Assembly: GCA_002284895.1 (NCBI GenBank)
Contig: CP015605.1
Span: 62,001 to 126,000 of the forward strand
DNA from: Actinobacteria bacterium IMCC19121
Lineage (GTDB): Bacteria > Actinomycetota > Actinomycetes > Nanopelagicales > Nanopelagicaceae
Reading direction: 5' to 3'
DNA length: 64,000 bases
The position numbers and the translations under genes are program-made. The notes below the pieces were generated by a model. It was not told the origin of the DNA. It ran no database searches and was given only the letters and a program-made list of their open reading frames with translations. Each line of letters starts with the position of its first letter. Position 1 is the stretch's first letter. This document shows, piece by piece, positions 1-9,819 of the stretch.

Positions 1-106
1 GCATTCCACGGACCAAGTCGACAACGCGACGAGCCTTCTGTGGTGTGTGGCGAATGTCGCGCAAAATTGCGCGAGCAATCAAAGGATTATTAGTTGTATT
101 AGGCAC
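1..106 (-). CDS. rplV: 50S ribosomal protein L22, N-terminal part (cut by window start)
   Basis: Reverse-strand reading from a GTG at 106 gives [20 protein letters not shown] and continues with [14 protein letters not shown] to the window edge. This is the N-terminus of L22, which lines the peptide exit tunnel of the large subunit. The GTG start overlaps the rpsS stop by 8 bases (GTGCCTAA), so the two genes are translationally coupled. Position directly after rpsS is the standard S10-operon order. Only 35 codons are visible. Confidence 0.9.
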   Translation of the reverse strand, partial: MPNTTNNPLIARAILRDIRHTPQKARRVVDLVRGM

Positions 107-383
107 GTGTTGCTCTCCGATCGTCGCCCTTAACGTGACCGCGGAATGTACGAGTTGGTGAGAACTCACCAAGCTTGTGTCCGACCATCGCGTCAGTAAT
201 GAAAACAGGAATGTGCTTGCGTCCGTCATGGACTGCAATGGTGTGACCGATCATTGAAGGAACGATCATTGAGCGACGTGACCAGGTCTTGATCACGTTC
301 TTTGTGTTGGCATCGTTTTGTGCATCTACCTTCTTTTGTAGATGTCCATCAACGAATGGACCCTTCTTGAGACTTCTTGGCAT
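99..383 (-). CDS. rpsS: 30S ribosomal protein S19
   Basis: The 94-residue product starts [15 protein letters not shown] and carries the S19 core [17 protein letters not shown] and [16 protein letters not shown]19 pairs with S13 in the head of the small subunit. Length is normal for the family (about 92-94). It lies between rplB and rplV in the S10 operon, 12 bases after the rplB stop. Confidence 0.98.
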   Translation of the reverse strand: MPRSLKKGPFVDGHLQKKVDAQNDANTKNVIKTWSRRSMIVPSMIGHTIAVHDGRKHIPVFITDAMVGHKLGEFSPTRTFRGHVKGDDRRATRA

Positions 384-395
384 GAGGGCTCCTAC

Positions 396-1229
396 CTACC
401 GCTTCTTATTCGACTTGCGACGACGGACGATCATTGAATCTGATGCTTTCTTCTTACGAGTGCGGCCTTCAGGCTTACCCCATGGAGTCACTGGGTGACG
501 TCCACCAGAAGTCTTACCTTCACCACCACCGTGTGGGTGATCTACTGGGTTCATAACAACACCGCGAACTGATGGGCGCTTGCCCTTCCAGCGCATACGG
601 CCTGCTTTTCCGTAGTTAATGTTTCCTTGTTCTGCGTTTCCAACTTCACCAACAGTTGCGCGGCAACGAACATCAACGTTACGAATTTCTCCAGATGGCA
701 TACGAAGTTGGGCAGTTGCACCTTCTTTAGCAACAAGCTGAACTGATGCACCAGCTGAACGAGCAATCTTTGCTCCTCCACCTGGACGAAGTTCAATTGC
801 GTGAACTGTTGTACCTACTGGAATATTGCGAAGTGGCAGGTTATTTCCTGGCTTGATATCTGCCTTTGGACCGTTTTCAACTGTTGCACCCTGCTCTAAT
901 TTATTAGGAGCGATGATGTAACGCTTTTCTCCATCTGCATAGTGCAGTAGAGCGATACGTGCTGTGCGGTTTGGGTCGTACTCAATGTGAGCGACCTTTG
1001 CTGGCACACCATCTTTATCGTTACGGACAAAGTCAATCAAACGATACGCACGCTTGTGACCGCCACCTTGGTGACGAACAGTGATGCGACCTGCATTGTT
1101 ACGACCACCCTTTGAGTGGATTGGACGTACCAAAGATTTTTCTGGAGTAGAGCGTGTGATTTCAGCGAAATCTGGAACGCTTGCGCCGCGTTGACCCGGG
1201 GTCGTTGGCTTTAATTTACGAAGTGCCAT
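396..1229 (-). CDS. rplB: 50S ribosomal protein L2
   Basis: The 277-residue product has the usual L2 length. The C-terminal peptidyl-transferase motif [16 protein letters not shown] is intact near residues 218-233 and includes the conserved His of the HPHGGG loop. The basic tail ends [10 protein letters not shown]2 is a primary 23S rRNA-binding protein needed for subunit association. It follows rplW by 33 bases. Confidence 0.98.
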   Translation of the reverse strand: MALRKLKPTTPGQRGASVPDFAEITRSTPEKSLVRPIHSKGGRNNAGRITVRHQGGGHKRAYRLIDFVRNDKDGVPAKVAHIEYDPNRTARIALLHYADGEKRYIIAPNKLEQGATVENGPKADIKPGNNLPLRNIPVGTTVHAIELRPGGGAKIARSAGASVQLVAKEGATAQLRMPSGEIRNVDVRCRATVGEVGNAEQGNINYGKAGRMRWKGKRPSVRGVVMNPVDHPHGGGEGKTSGGRHPVTPWGKPEGRTRKKKASDSMIVRRRKSNKKR

Positions 1230-1262
1230 GATGATCCTTTTCTCTTAGAAGTCCGCTTTCCC

Positions 1263-1556
1263 TTAGGAAACCGGTCCCCCGAAGATGTCGATACGGTCGC
1301 CAGCTGCTACCTGCACAATTGCGCGCTTTGTGTCTTTACGCTTTCCATCACCGAAACGGGTCTTCTTGTTCTTACCCTGACGGTTCATGGTGTTAACGCT
1401 TAGCACCTTTACACCAAATACTTTTTCAACAGCAATCTTGATCTCTGTCTTATTAGCATCTGGTGAAACAATAAATGTGTACTTGTTTTCATCAAGCAGT
1501 CCGTAGCTCTTTTCAGAGACAACAGGTGCTACTAGTACATCGCGGTAATCTTTCAT
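1263..1556 (-). CDS. rplW: 50S ribosomal protein L23
   Basis: The 97-residue product contains the L23 signatures [14 protein letters not shown] at the N-terminus and [20 protein letters not shown] in the middle. L23 sits at the exit tunnel and is the docking site for trigger factor and SRP. The start ATG overlaps the rplD stop as ATGA. Confidence 0.98.
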   Translation of the reverse strand: MKDYRDVLVAPVVSEKSYGLLDENKYTFIVSPDANKTEIKIAVEKVFGVKVLSVNTMNRQGKNKKTRFGDGKRKDTKRAIVQVAAGDRIDIFGGPVS

Positions 1557-2218
1557 GCGTTGACCTCGCTCTCACGTGCAACAGCCTTTGCCACCTTACG
1601 TGGGCCAGCTAGGAAATCCTTGATCGCACTTTCAGAGAAGACAATGTCATCACTTTTTAGGATGTCATAGGCGTTCAACTGATCTGGAACAAGAAGATGT
1701 AGGTCATCTGCGTTACGAAGTGAACGCCATGCAAGATCTTCAGTTCGAGAGACAACTACAAGAAGATTCTTGCGCTCTGAGAACTGACGAACTGCTGCAA
1801 TAGCTGCCTTTGTTGAAGGAGCTGATGAGATTGAATCCAGCACGTGAATACGATCATTGCGTTGGCGATCAGAGAGAACTCCGCGCAAAGCTGCAGCAAT
1901 CATTTTCTTTGGTGTGCGTTGGAAATATGTACGTGGGCGAACAGCGTGTGCTGCACCACCACCGCGTTGCAACGGTGCACGAATTGAACCCTGACGCGCG
2001 CGTCCGGTTCCCTTCTGCTTGAAAGGCTTCTTACCTGAACCAGATGTTTCACCACGGTTCTTAGCCTTTTGAGTACCTTGACGTGCAGCAGCTAATTGCG
2101 CTGTTACGACTTGGTGAATCAGAGGAACGTTTGTCTGTGCATCGAAGATCTCAGCTGGTAGATCTACAGATCCAACCTTCTTGCCTTCGGTGTTTTTTAC
2201 TTCAAGAGTAAGCGCCAT
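1553..2218 (-). CDS. rplD: 50S ribosomal protein L4
   Basis: The 221-residue product has the internal-loop motif [19 protein letters not shown] at about residues 65-83, which reaches into the exit tunnel. In E. coli L4 also represses the S10 operon. Whether that happens here cannot be seen, because the leader before rpsJ is very short. The start lies 2 bases after the rplC stop. Confidence 0.98.
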   Translation of the reverse strand: MALTLEVKNTEGKKVGSVDLPAEIFDAQTNVPLIHQVVTAQLAAARQGTQKAKNRGETSGSGKKPFKQKGTGRARQGSIRAPLQRGGGAAHAVRPRTYFQRTPKKMIAAALRGVLSDRQRNDRIHVLDSISSAPSTKAAIAAVRQFSERKNLLVVVSRTEDLAWRSLRNADDLHLLVPDQLNAYDILKSDDIVFSESAIKDFLAGPRKVAKAVARESEVNA

Positions 2219-2220
2219 GA

Positions 2221-2913
2221 TTATGCACCAGCCTTTGCAGTTTCAAAGATCGCATGCTTTGCAGCAGAGCGAATGAAAACTAGTTGTCCGTCAGGACCAG
2301 GAACTGATCCTTTAATAAGAAGTAGGTTGCGGTCTGCATCAACAGAGTGCACAACAAGGTTTTGAGTTGTAACGCGAACGCCACCCATAACTCCTGCCAT
2401 ACGCATTCCCTTGAAAACGCGACCTGGTGTTGAACATGCACCGATTGAACCTGGCATACGGTGCTTACGATCAACACCGTGAGATGAACCAAGACCACCG
2501 AAACCGTGGCGCTTCATAACACCAGCAGTTCCCTTACCTGTGCTTGTTCCAGTTGCATCAACTAATTCACCAGCTGCAAATACTGTGGCACCTAGTTCTT
2601 GTCCAACTGAATAAGAAGTTGTATCAAGTGTGCGAAGTTCTGCAACAGAGCGACGTGGTGTCACGCCAGCTTTAGCGAAGTGGCCAGCAAGTGGCTTTGT
2701 AATCTTCTTTGGGTCGATTGCGCCGAAAGCGATTTGAACAGCTGAGTAACCATCTTTCTCGGGTGTACGAATCTGTGTAACTACGCATGGACCAGCTTCA
2801 ACAACGGTTACAGGAACCATCTTGTTGTTAGCATCAAAAACCTGTGTCATTCCAAGTTTCTTACCGAGGACGCCCTTGATGGACGAGCCAGCGCCTTGAG
2901 TTGTATATGTCAT
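2221..2913 (-). CDS. rplC: 50S ribosomal protein L3
   Basis: The 230-residue product begins [24 protein letters not shown] and contains the glutamine-loop region [19 protein letters not shown] followed by [17 protein letters not shown]3 is an early assembly protein close to the peptidyl-transferase centre. The short N-terminal extension before [11 protein letters not shown] resembles other actinobacterial L3 proteins. It lies 17 bases after rpsJ. Confidence 0.98.
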   Translation of the reverse strand: MTYTTQGAGSSIKGVLGKKLGMTQVFDANNKMVPVTVVEAGPCVVTQIRTPEKDGYSAVQIAFGAIDPKKITKPLAGHFAKAGVTPRRSVAELRTLDTTSYSVGQELGATVFAAGELVDATGTSTGKGTAGVMKRHGFGGLGSSHGVDRKHRMPGSIGACSTPGRVFKGMRMAGVMGGVRVTTQNLVVHSVDADRNLLLIKGSVPGPDGQLVFIRSAAKHAIFETAKAGA

Positions 2914-2930
2914 TTACTGTCGTCCTTTCC

Positions 2931-3239
2931 TTAGAGCTTAATCTCGATGTCGACGCCTGCAGGCAAATCAAGACGCATCAATGAATCAACAGTCTTAGGT
3001 GTTGGGTCGATGATGTCGATTAAGCGCTTGTGTGTGCGCATCTCGAAGTGTTCGCGGCTGTCCTTATATTTGTGAGGAGAGCGAATAACACAGTAAGTGT
3101 TCTTCTCTGTTGGTAGCGGCACTGGACCCGCGACCGTTGCACCAGTGCGCTCAACTGTTTCAACGATTTTCTTCGCTGAAGAGTCAATCACCTCATGGTC
3201 ATAGGCCTTGAGTCGAATGCGGATCTTTTGTCCCGCCAT
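2931..3239 (-). CDS. rpsJ: 30S ribosomal protein S10 (NusE)
   Basis: Reading from ATG at 3239 gives 102 residues, [17 protein letters not shown]..., the exact usual length of S10. An upstream in-frame start would add 20 residues unlike any S10. The chosen start has a good AGGAG Shine-Dalgarno (3246-3250). S10 binds 16S rRNA and acts as NusE in antitermination and transcription-translation coupling. It is the first gene of the S10 operon. Confidence 0.97.
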   Translation of the reverse strand: MAGQKIRIRLKAYDHEVIDSSAKKIVETVERTGATVAGPVPLPTEKNTYCVIRSPHKYKDSREHFEMRTHKRLIDIIDPTPKTVDSLMRLDLPAGVDIEIKL

Positions 3240-3255
3240 GTCGTTCTCCTTCGTA

Positions 3256-3284
3256 TTAATACTTCGTTTAAATGTAGTTATCAA
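3256..3284 (-). promoter_or_regulatory. Probable promoter of the S10 operon
   Basis: On the minus strand TTGATA (3279-3284) is followed after exactly 17 bases by TATTAA (3256-3261). The expected start is near 3249, leaving only about 10 untranslated bases with the rpsJ Shine-Dalgarno at the very 5' end. No room remains for an E. coli-type L4-regulated leader. Confidence 0.55.
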
Positions 3285-3298
3285 GCTTTTGTTTTTCA

Positions 3299-3322
3299 CC
3301 CGGCGGCTTTTACACCGCCGGG
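3299..3322 (-). other. Hairpin between tuf and rpsJ
   Basis: A perfect 8-bp GC stem (CCCGGCGG / CCGCCGGG, loop of 8) lies 27 bases after the tuf stop. In the tuf direction it is followed by TGAAAAACAAAAGC, so there is no U-tract. It may be a Rho-assisted stop, an mRNA 3'-end stabiliser or a processing site that separates str and S10 transcripts. Confidence 0.6.
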
Positions 3323-3349
3323 CTCAAACATTTAATTCTTTGGTGCTAT

Positions 3350-4543
3350 TTACTTCTTAATCTTTGTAACGCGACCAGCACCTACTGTGCGGCCACCTTC
3401 ACGGATTGCGAAGCGAAGTCCTTCTTCCATAGCGATTGGCTGAATCAGTGTTACTGACATTTCAGTGTTATCGCCAGGCATAACCATTTCGGTTCCTGCT
3501 GGAAGAGTTACAACACCAGTCACGTCAGTTGTACGGAAGTAGAACTGTGGACGGTAGTTGTTGAAGAATGGTGTGTGACGTCCGCCTTCATCCTTTGAAA
3601 GGATGTATGCAGAAGCATCAAACTCTGTGTGAGGTGTGATTGATCCTGGCTTGCAAACAACCTGTCCACGCTCAACGTCTTCACGCTTTAGACCACGAAG
3701 AAGTAGTCCAACGTTCTCGCCTGCTTGACCTTCGTCGAGCAACTTACGGAACATTTCAACGCCTGTAACTGTTGTCTTTTGTGCAAGCTCGCGGATACCA
3801 ACGATTTCAACTTCTTCGTTGACCTTCACGATGCCGCGCTCAATACGTCCAGTGATAACTGTTCCACGACCTGTGATTGTGAAAACATCTTCAACTGGCA
3901 TAAGGAATGGCTTATCAACTTCACGTGCTGGCTGTGGAATAAATGAATCCACTGCATCCATAAGTTCGATGATCTTCTCGCCCCATGCAGCGTCTCCTTC
4001 GAGAGCCTTAAGTGCTGAGATGCGAACGATTGGAGTGTCATCGCCTGGGAACTCGTACTTAGATAGAAGTTCGCGAACTTCCATTTCAACGAGTTCAAGA
4101 ATTTCTTCGTCATCAACCATGTCTGACTTATTAAGTGCAACAACGATTGATGGAACGCCTACCTGACGAGCAAGGAGAACGTGCTCCTTTGTCTGTGGCA
4201 TTGGACCATCTGTAGCAGCTACGACGAGGATTGCTCCGTCCATCTGTGCAGCTCCAGTGATCATGTTCTTGATGTAGTCAGCGTGGCCTGGGCAGTCAAC
4301 GTGTGCGTAGTGACGCTTCTCTGTCTGGTACTCAATGTGAGCGATAGAGATTGTAATTCCGCGTTGACGCTCTTCTGGTGCCTTATCGATATCAGAGAAA
4401 GCTGTTGCTGCGTTAAGAGTTGGGTACTTGTCATGCAACACCTTGGAAATTGCCGCAGTAAGAGTTGTCTTACCGTGGTCAATGTGACCGATGGTGCCGA
4501 TGTTTACGTGCGGCTTTGTGCGCTCAAACTTGGCTTTTGCCAT
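3350..4543 (-). CDS. tuf: Elongation factor Tu
   Basis: The 397-residue product starts [29 protein letters not shown] and has GHIDHGKT (P-loop), DCPGH (G3), NKSD (G4) and SALKALEG (G5), then the beta-barrel domains ending [14 protein letters not shown]-Tu delivers aminoacyl-tRNA to the ribosome. It is the last gene of the str operon, 59 bases after fusA, with a GAGGAA ribosome-binding site. Confidence 0.99.
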   Translation of the reverse strand: MAKAKFERTKPHVNIGTIGHIDHGKTTLTAAISKVLHDKYPTLNAATAFSDIDKAPEERQRGITISIAHIEYQTEKRHYAHVDCPGHADYIKNMITGAAQMDGAILVVAATDGPMPQTKEHVLLARQVGVPSIVVALNKSDMVDDEEILELVEMEVRELLSKYEFPGDDTPIVRISALKALEGDAAWGEKIIELMDAVDSFIPQPAREVDKPFLMPVEDVFTITGRGTVITGRIERGIVKVNEEVEIVGIRELAQKTTVTGVEMFRKLLDEGQAGENVGLLLRGLKREDVERGQVVCKPGSITPHTEFDASAYILSKDEGGRHTPFFNNYRPQFYFRTTDVTGVVTLPAGTEMVMPGDNTEMSVTLIQPIAMEEGLRFAIREGGRTVGAGRVTKIKK

Positions 4544-4602
4544 TTCGTTTCCTCTTTCGTTTTCTAGTGCTTAGTTATTAGGGGTTGTGCTTTTTATTAG
4601 GG

Positions 4603-6708
4603 TTATTCGCCACGAACTTTTGCAATAATTTCCTTCGCTACGTTGCCAGGTACTTCGGCATACGAATCGAATTCCATTGAATAGCTCGCGCGACCTTGAG
4701 TTCTAGAGCGAAGATCTCCGACATAGCCGAACATCTCTGACAATGGAACTAGCGCCCTAACAACGCGGGCACCTGACCGCTCATCCATGGCCTGGATTTG
4801 GCCACGACGACTGTTGAGATCGCCGATGACATCACCCATGAAGTCTTCAGGGGTAACAACTTCGACTCTCATCACTGGTTCTAGAATCGCAGGATCAGCA
4901 AGTTTTGCTGCTTCCTTAAACGCTGCTAGACCAGCAATCTTGAAAGCGAGCTCCGATGAGTCAACATCGTGATACGCGCCATCAAGAAGAGTTACTCGTA
5001 CATCTGTAATTGGGTAGCCAGCTAGTGGACCAGCAGCCATACCTTCCTTACAACCTGCATCAACTGAAGGGATGTACTCGCGTGGAACGCGGCCTCCAGT
5101 GACTTTATTTACGAATTCATATCCGCCTTCAACTTCACCAGTTGGAAGTGGCTCAACAGCAATTTGAATCTTTGCAAACTGTCCAGAACCACCAGTCTGT
5201 TTCTTGTGTGTGTAATCGTGACGAGCAACGGCTTTGCGCAATGTTTCGCGGTATGCAACTTGTGGCTTACCAACATTTGCTTCAACCTTGAACTCACGGC
5301 GCATACGGTCAACAAGGATTTCAAGGTGAAGTTCACCCATACCCGCGATGATTGTCTGGCCTGTTTCTTCGTCAGTATTAACGTGGAAAGTTGGATCTTC
5401 TTCAGAAAGACGCTGAATAGCAACGCCAAGTTTTTCTTGGTCACCCTTTGTCTTTGGCTCAATAGCAACAGAGATAACTGGAGCTGGGAAATCCATTGAT
5501 TCAAGGATTACTGGCTTAGCTGGATCACAGAGAGTTTCACCTGTTGTTGTGTCCTTAAGACCCATAACAGCAACGATCATTCCGGCGCCAACGTTGTCAC
5601 GCTCTTCGCGCTTGTTGGCGTGCATCTGGTAGATCTTTCCGATGCGCTCCTTGCGATCCTTATTTGAGTTAAGGATTGTTGAGCCAGTTTGTAGAACACC
5701 TGAATAAACGCGGATAAATGTGAGCTTTCCTAGGTGTGGGTCAGTCATGATCTTGAAAGCAAGGGCAGCAAATGGCTCCTTGTTCTCAGGGTGACGGATA
5801 ACCTCAACCTCAGAGTTGTTCATATCTGTACCGACGATTGATTCAACATCTAGTGGGCTTGGCAGGTAGCGAACTACTGCATCAAGCATTGGCTGAACAC
5901 CCTTGTTCTTGAAAGCTGAACCAGTTAGTACTGGTGTGAGCTTTGCAGCAAGAGTTGCACGGCGGATACCAGCAATAATTTCAACATCTGAGAGTTCAGC
6001 ACCTTCTAGGTACTTCTCCATAACAATGTCATCATTTTCAGCAAGTGTTTCGATCATGTCGTGACGAGCTTGCTTGCACTTATCAGCCATGTCAGCTGGA
6101 ATCTCTTCGATTGCGTAATCTTCGCCCTTTTGTGTTTCTCCGCGCCATGTCAGCGCCTTCATTGCAATGAGGTCAACTACTCCAAGGAAATCTGATTCGT
6201 TACCGATTGGAAGTTGTAGAACTAATGCAACTGCATTCAGGCGATCCTTGATCATGCCTACGCACTTATCAAATGAAGCACCTGTGCGGTCTAGCTTGTT
6301 AATAAAACAAATACGAGGAACTGAATAACGATCTGCTTGACGCCATACTGTTTCTGATTGTGGCTCAACACCTGCAACGCCATCGAATACTGCAACTGCA
6401 CCATCTAGAACACGGAGGGAACGTTCTACTTCAACTGTGAAGTCCACGTGACCTGGTGTATCAATAATGTTGATCAGATGCTTATCCCACATACAAGTAG
6501 TTGCAGCAGAAGTAATAGTGATACCGCGCTCTTGCTCCTGCTCCATCCAGTCCATCGTTGCAGCACCTTCGTGCACTTCACCGATCTTGTAGTTAATTCC
6601 TGTGTAGAAAAGGATGCGCTCAGTAGTAGTGGTTTTGCCCGCGTCGATGTGAGCCATGATTCCGATATTGCGAACCGTAGCTAGATCGATGTTCTCTACT
6701 GCTGACAC
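4603..6708 (-). CDS. fusA: Elongation factor G
   Basis: The 701-residue product has the G-domain motifs [12 protein letters not shown] near residue 19, DTPGHVDFT and NKLDRTGA, followed by domains II-V; length fits bacterial EF-G. It drives translocation and, with RRF, recycling. The start is GTG at 6708. It lies between rpsG and tuf, the usual str order. Confidence 0.99.
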   Translation of the reverse strand: MSAVENIDLATVRNIGIMAHIDAGKTTTTERILFYTGINYKIGEVHEGAATMDWMEQEQERGITITSAATTCMWDKHLINIIDTPGHVDFTVEVERSLRVLDGAVAVFDGVAGVEPQSETVWRQADRYSVPRICFINKLDRTGASFDKCVGMIKDRLNAVALVLQLPIGNESDFLGVVDLIAMKALTWRGETQKGEDYAIEEIPADMADKCKQARHDMIETLAENDDIVMEKYLEGAELSDVEIIAGIRRATLAAKLTPVLTGSAFKNKGVQPMLDAVVRYLPSPLDVESIVGTDMNNSEVEVIRHPENKEPFAALAFKIMTDPHLGKLTFIRVYSGVLQTGSTILNSNKDRKERIGKIYQMHANKREERDNVGAGMIVAVMGLKDTTTGETLCDPAKPVILESMDFPAPVISVAIEPKTKGDQEKLGVAIQRLSEEDPTFHVNTDEETGQTIIAGMGELHLEILVDRMRREFKVEANVGKPQVAYRETLRKAVARHDYTHKKQTGGSGQFAKIQIAVEPLPTGEVEGGYEFVNKVTGGRVPREYIPSVDAGCKEGMAAGPLAGYPITDVRVTLLDGAYHDVDSSELAFKIAGLAAFKEAAKLADPAILEPVMRVEVVTPEDFMGDVIGDLNSRRGQIQAMDERSGARVVRALVPLSEMFGYVGDLRSRTQGRASYSMEFDSYAEVPGNVAKEIIAKVRGE

Positions 6709-6756
6709 TTATATTCCTCTTCTCGTCGTTTCTAAATTCTTCGGGTTAGTTAGTGA

Positions 6757-7227
6757 TTACCAGCGATAGTGAGCAAAAGCCTTGTTAGCTTCAGCCATTT
6801 TGTGAGTGTCTTCGCGACGCTTTACAGCAGCACCGAGGCCATTGCTTGCATCGATTAATTCATTAGTTAGGCGCTCTGCCATAGACTTTTCACGACGTGA
6901 ACGTGAGTAGTCGATTAACCAGCGAAGTGCCAAAGTTGTTGAACGGCCTGCTTTAACTTCAACTGGCACCTGGTATGTAGCTCCACCAACGCGGCGTGAA
7001 CGTACTTCAACGGCTGGCTTGATGTTATCTAGTGCGCGCTTCAAAGTAATAAGTGGATCTACTTCAGTCTTCTTGCGGCAACCTTCAAGTGCATCATAAA
7101 CAATTGATTCAGCTGTTGAACGCTTGCCGTGAAGTAATACACGGTTAATGAGCGCAGTAACAATTGGTGAGTTGTAAACAGGATCTGAAACAACTGGAGA
7201 CTTAACTACCGGACCTTTACGTGGCAT
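6757..7227 (-). CDS. rpsG: 30S ribosomal protein S7
   Basis: The 156-residue product begins [20 protein letters not shown] and has the S7 core [17 protein letters not shown] and [19 protein letters not shown]7 nucleates assembly of the 30S head. The start overlaps the rpsL stop by one base (TAATG). Confidence 0.98.
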   Translation of the reverse strand: MPRKGPVVKSPVVSDPVYNSPIVTALINRVLLHGKRSTAESIVYDALEGCRKKTEVDPLITLKRALDNIKPAVEVRSRRVGGATYQVPVEVKAGRSTTLALRWLIDYSRSRREKSMAERLTNELIDASNGLGAAVKRREDTHKMAEANKAFAHYRW

Positions 7228-7607
7228 TAGCTAGCCTTCTTCTCTCTCTTAGTACCGTAACGAGAACGTGATTGCTTACGGTTCTTAACACCTTGTGTAT
7301 CTAGTGATCCGCGAATGATCTTGTAACGAACACCTGGTAGATCTTTTACACGACCACCACGAACAAGAACAATGGAGTGCTCTTGTAAGTTATGACCTTC
7401 ACCAGGAATGTATGCAGTGACTTCCATGCCACTAGTAAGGCGAACACGTGCAACTTTGCGAAGTGCAGAGTTTGGTTTCTTAGGGGTTGTTGTATAAACG
7501 CGTGTACAAACACCGCGTCGTTGTGGTGAACCCTTAAGTGCAGGTGTGCTTGTCTTCGTGATCTTTTCTGCACGACCACGACGAACTAGCTGTTGAATTG
7601 TTGGCAC
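7227..7607 (-). CDS. rpsL: 30S ribosomal protein S12
   Basis: The 126-residue product from a GTG start begins [15 protein letters not shown]. It holds the decoding-centre segments [18 protein letters not shown] and [18 protein letters not shown]. The Lys residues at these two loops, sites of streptomycin-resistance changes in other bacteria, are the ordinary sensitive type. A GGAG Shine-Dalgarno precedes the start. First gene of the str operon. Confidence 0.98.
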   Translation of the reverse strand: MPTIQQLVRRGRAEKITKTSTPALKGSPQRRGVCTRVYTTTPKKPNSALRKVARVRLTSGMEVTAYIPGEGHNLQEHSIVLVRGGRVKDLPGVRYKIIRGSLDTQGVKNRKQSRSRYGTKREKKAS

Positions 7608-7656
7608 TTCATCTCCATTCGTAACTTCGTTACTGATCTTTATTCACGCTCAATTG

Positions 7657-7686
7657 CCGACCCACGCGGTCGGGTGTGTTGCACCC
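7657..7686 (-). promoter_or_regulatory. Two overlapping hairpins in the rpsL leader
   Basis: CCGACC (7657-7662) pairs with GGTCGG (7668-7673), and GGGTG (7672-7676) pairs with CACCC (7682-7686). The two stems share bases 7672-7673, so they compete. They lie 50-80 bases upstream of rpsL in its leader. The arrangement could be a regulatory switch; no known motif is recognised. The rest of 7608-7891 holds no gene, and no convincing -35/-10 pair was found for rpsL. Confidence 0.35.
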
Positions 7687-7878
7687 GCTTCGCAGAGATG
7701 ATGTAAAAAGTTTTTCAACTTATTCACAGCACAAGCAATAAAGCTCTAAAAAAGAGCAGACGCGAAGGGTAACCCAGCGGGCTCATGCGAGGCAAATCGC
7801 CCTTTTACTCCTTTAAACCCCTAGATTTTGGGCAAAGGCCTACTTTTTCACATCCGGGCGTGTCGGGCCAAAATCCCC

Positions 7879-7884
7879 CATAAT
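7879..7884 (+). promoter_or_regulatory. -10 box just before the M48 protease start
   Basis: CATAAT ends 7 bases before the ATG at 7892, and no Shine-Dalgarno precedes that ATG. The spacing fits a leaderless transcript that begins at the start codon, a common arrangement in Actinobacteria. No clear -35 element is seen. Confidence 0.5.
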
Positions 7885-7891
7885 CACGCCC

Positions 7892-9133
7892 ATGAGCACA
7901 TCAGATCTACTCCTCCTGGGAATTGTCCTATTTGTCCTAATTGATTTCAGCGCCGGGATGGTCATCAACTACCTCAATGAGCGCTCAAAGAACCAGCCAA
8001 TGAGCGCCCAAGGCGCTGAGATCTTCAACCCCGAGGAATACGCCAAATCCATGGCCTATGGAACGGCCAAATACCGCTTTGACATGCTCACCACCCTGAT
8101 CAGCACCGTGACAATCCTGGCCGCCATCATTTTGGGCTGGTTTTCTGCCCTCGATGCCCAGCTGCGCGATCGTTTCGGCAACAACCTGCTCATCACCGTG
8201 GTTTTTATAGGGATTTTGATCCTTATTTCAACAATTGCGAATCTGCCTGCGGGTTATTACTCCACCTTTGTTATTGAAGAAAAATTTGGTTTCAATAAAT
8301 CAACCAAGAAGCTGTTTTTCCAAGATGCAATAAAGCAACTGGTTATTTCATTAGCACTTGGACTAGTCCTTCTCTATGCAGTTGCCTGGATTTATCAAGA
8401 ACTACAAAGTCAGTTCTGGATTATCGCATGGGCGCTCTTTGCTGCCTTCTCTCTTTTCATGTTTATCTTTGGTACTCGCATCTTCCTTCCAATGTTTAAC
8501 AAATTAAAGCCATTGCCTGAAGGTGAGCTGCGCACTGCAGTTGAAGATTATTGCCAGAAGCAGGGCTTTCCTCTTTCCAAGCTCTATGAGATGGATGCAT
8601 CAAAGCGATCAACAAAGCTCAACGCATTCTTTTCCGGAATGGGCAAAGTTAAAATCATTGGTCTCTATGACACTTTGATCGAAAAACTCTCAACTGAGGA
8701 AACAGTTGCTGTGCTTGCTCACGAAGTCGGTCACTACAAGCGCAAGCATGTTTACACCATGTTTGCTTTTAGTAATCTGCAAACCCTTATCATCTTCTCT
8801 CTTATGGGTTGGCTGCTCGGAAATCCAAATCTTTCTAAGGCCCTTGGCTCAGATACGCCAAGTTTTCATCTATCCATGCTCGCTTTCTTCTTACTCTTTA
8901 GCCCTGTTTCAACGCTGCTGGGCTTGATTAATAACTCATTCTCACGTCGCAATGAATACCAGGCAGATCAGTATTCAATCGACACATATCCAGGTGCTCG
9001 AGAGCATATGTATAACGCGCTTAAGAAGCTCTCCCGTGAATCTCTCTCTAACTTAAACCCACACCCGGTTTATGTTGCGGTGCATTATTCACACCCACCA
9101 ATCCTTGATCGATTGGCTAACCTGCATAAATAA
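7892..9133 (+). CDS. M48 family membrane metalloprotease (Ste24/CAAX-protease-like)
   Basis: The 413-residue protein has several hydrophobic segments: about residues 4-24, 65-85, 95-120, 155-175, 180-200, and two near 300-345. The zinc motif HEVGH is at 277-281, and the third ligand Glu lies in RRNEYQADQYS (E355). This is the layout of the Ste24-type M48A proteases, integral membrane enzymes that cleave membrane-associated or prenylated proteins and can act in envelope quality control. Its bacterial substrate is unknown. The gene stands alone, divergent from the str operon, and its stop directly abuts the stop of the next, convergent gene. Confidence 0.9.
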   Translation: MSTSDLLLLGIVLFVLIDFSAGMVINYLNERSKNQPMSAQGAEIFNPEEYAKSMAYGTAKYRFDMLTTLISTVTILAAIILGWFSALDAQLRDRFGNNLLITVVFIGILILISTIANLPAGYYSTFVIEEKFGFNKSTKKLFFQDAIKQLVISLALGLVLLYAVAWIYQELQSQFWIIAWALFAAFSLFMFIFGTRIFLPMFNKLKPLPEGELRTAVEDYCQKQGFPLSKLYEMDASKRSTKLNAFFSGMGKVKIIGLYDTLIEKLSTEETVAVLAHEVGHYKRKHVYTMFAFSNLQTLIIFSLMGWLLGNPNLSKALGSDTPSFHLSMLAFFLLFSPVSTLLGLINNSFSRRNEYQADQYSIDTYPGAREHMYNALKKLSRESLSNLNPHPVYVAVHYSHPPILDRLANLHK

Positions 9134-9763
9134 CTACTTAATATGCGGCGGAACGGGGATCCCAGCCGCATTTTTCGCAGTAATTGCACTCTCTTGAACA
9201 GTTTTTAGCGGAATGATTCCTGCCCACAGGGGAAGATTTAAATCCTCTTCATCGTCCGATGGATCACCACTGCGCGCCTTAGCCGAAATCTTCTCCAAGC
9301 CAAGTTCCACAATCATTGTTGCTGCAGATTCTTTCTTAGTTAGCCCGCGGCCATATTCCCATAGCCCTGGAACGAGCTTTGTTGTGATGCGCTCAAGTGC
9401 AACATCTTTTTCATCTTCTTTTAGCACACGTGCTTTTCCAAAGATCATCACTGATTCATAGTTCATTGACGAGTTAAATGCAGAGCGGGCAACAACGATG
9501 GCATTGAGTTGAGTGACAGTGACACAAAGATCTATTCCCTTAGCAATTGCCATCATAATGCGTGAGCCAGTAGAACCATGAATCAGAATCCGGTTTTCAT
9601 CTCTTGCAAAACCCATCGGCACAACAAAAGGTGCGTTGATATCTGGATCGATAAAGCCAACGTGTGCAACGTATTGGGAATCAAGGAGTGCATTGATATT
9701 TAAGCGATCGTGAACTTCTCGATCAGAGTGTCTTTGCACATGGAATTTCTCATCGTTGCTCAT
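9134..9763 (-). CDS. Pyridoxamine 5'-phosphate oxidase-like flavin-binding protein
   Basis: The 209-residue protein has the split-barrel FMN-binding fold pattern: HVGFIDPDINAPFVVPMGFARDE, then ILIHGSTGSRIMMAI, then LCVTVTQLNAIVVARSAFNSSMNYESVMIFGKA. This matches the NimA/COG3467 group of PPOX-like proteins, which bind FMN or F420-type cofactors. The physiological substrate is unknown. The ATG lies only 14 bases beyond the rpoC terminator T-tract and has no Shine-Dalgarno, so it may be leaderless or reached by read-through. Confidence 0.8.
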   Translation of the reverse strand: MSNDEKFHVQRHSDREVHDRLNINALLDSQYVAHVGFIDPDINAPFVVPMGFARDENRILIHGSTGSRIMMAIAKGIDLCVTVTQLNAIVVARSAFNSSMNYESVMIFGKARVLKEDEKDVALERITTKLVPGLWEYGRGLTKKESAATMIVELGLEKISAKARSGDPSDDEEDLNLPLWAGIIPLKTVQESAITAKNAAGIPVPPHIK

Positions 9764-9777
9764 TGTAAAAGTGTAAT

Positions 9778-9802
9778 AAAAAAGGCTCCCCGAAGGGAGC
9801 CC
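9778..9802 (-). terminator. Rho-independent terminator of rpoBC
   Basis: On the minus strand GGCTCCC-TTCG-GGGAGCC forms a 7-bp stem with a TTCG loop, followed by TTTTTT (9778-9783). It lies 17 bases after the rpoC stop. Confidence 0.93.
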
Positions 9803-9819
9803 TTTTCATTAATTATTCT

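Noticed and set aside
3299-3322. Intrinsic terminator of the str operon
   Set aside because: Strong stem but A-rich sequence follows it in the transcript direction.
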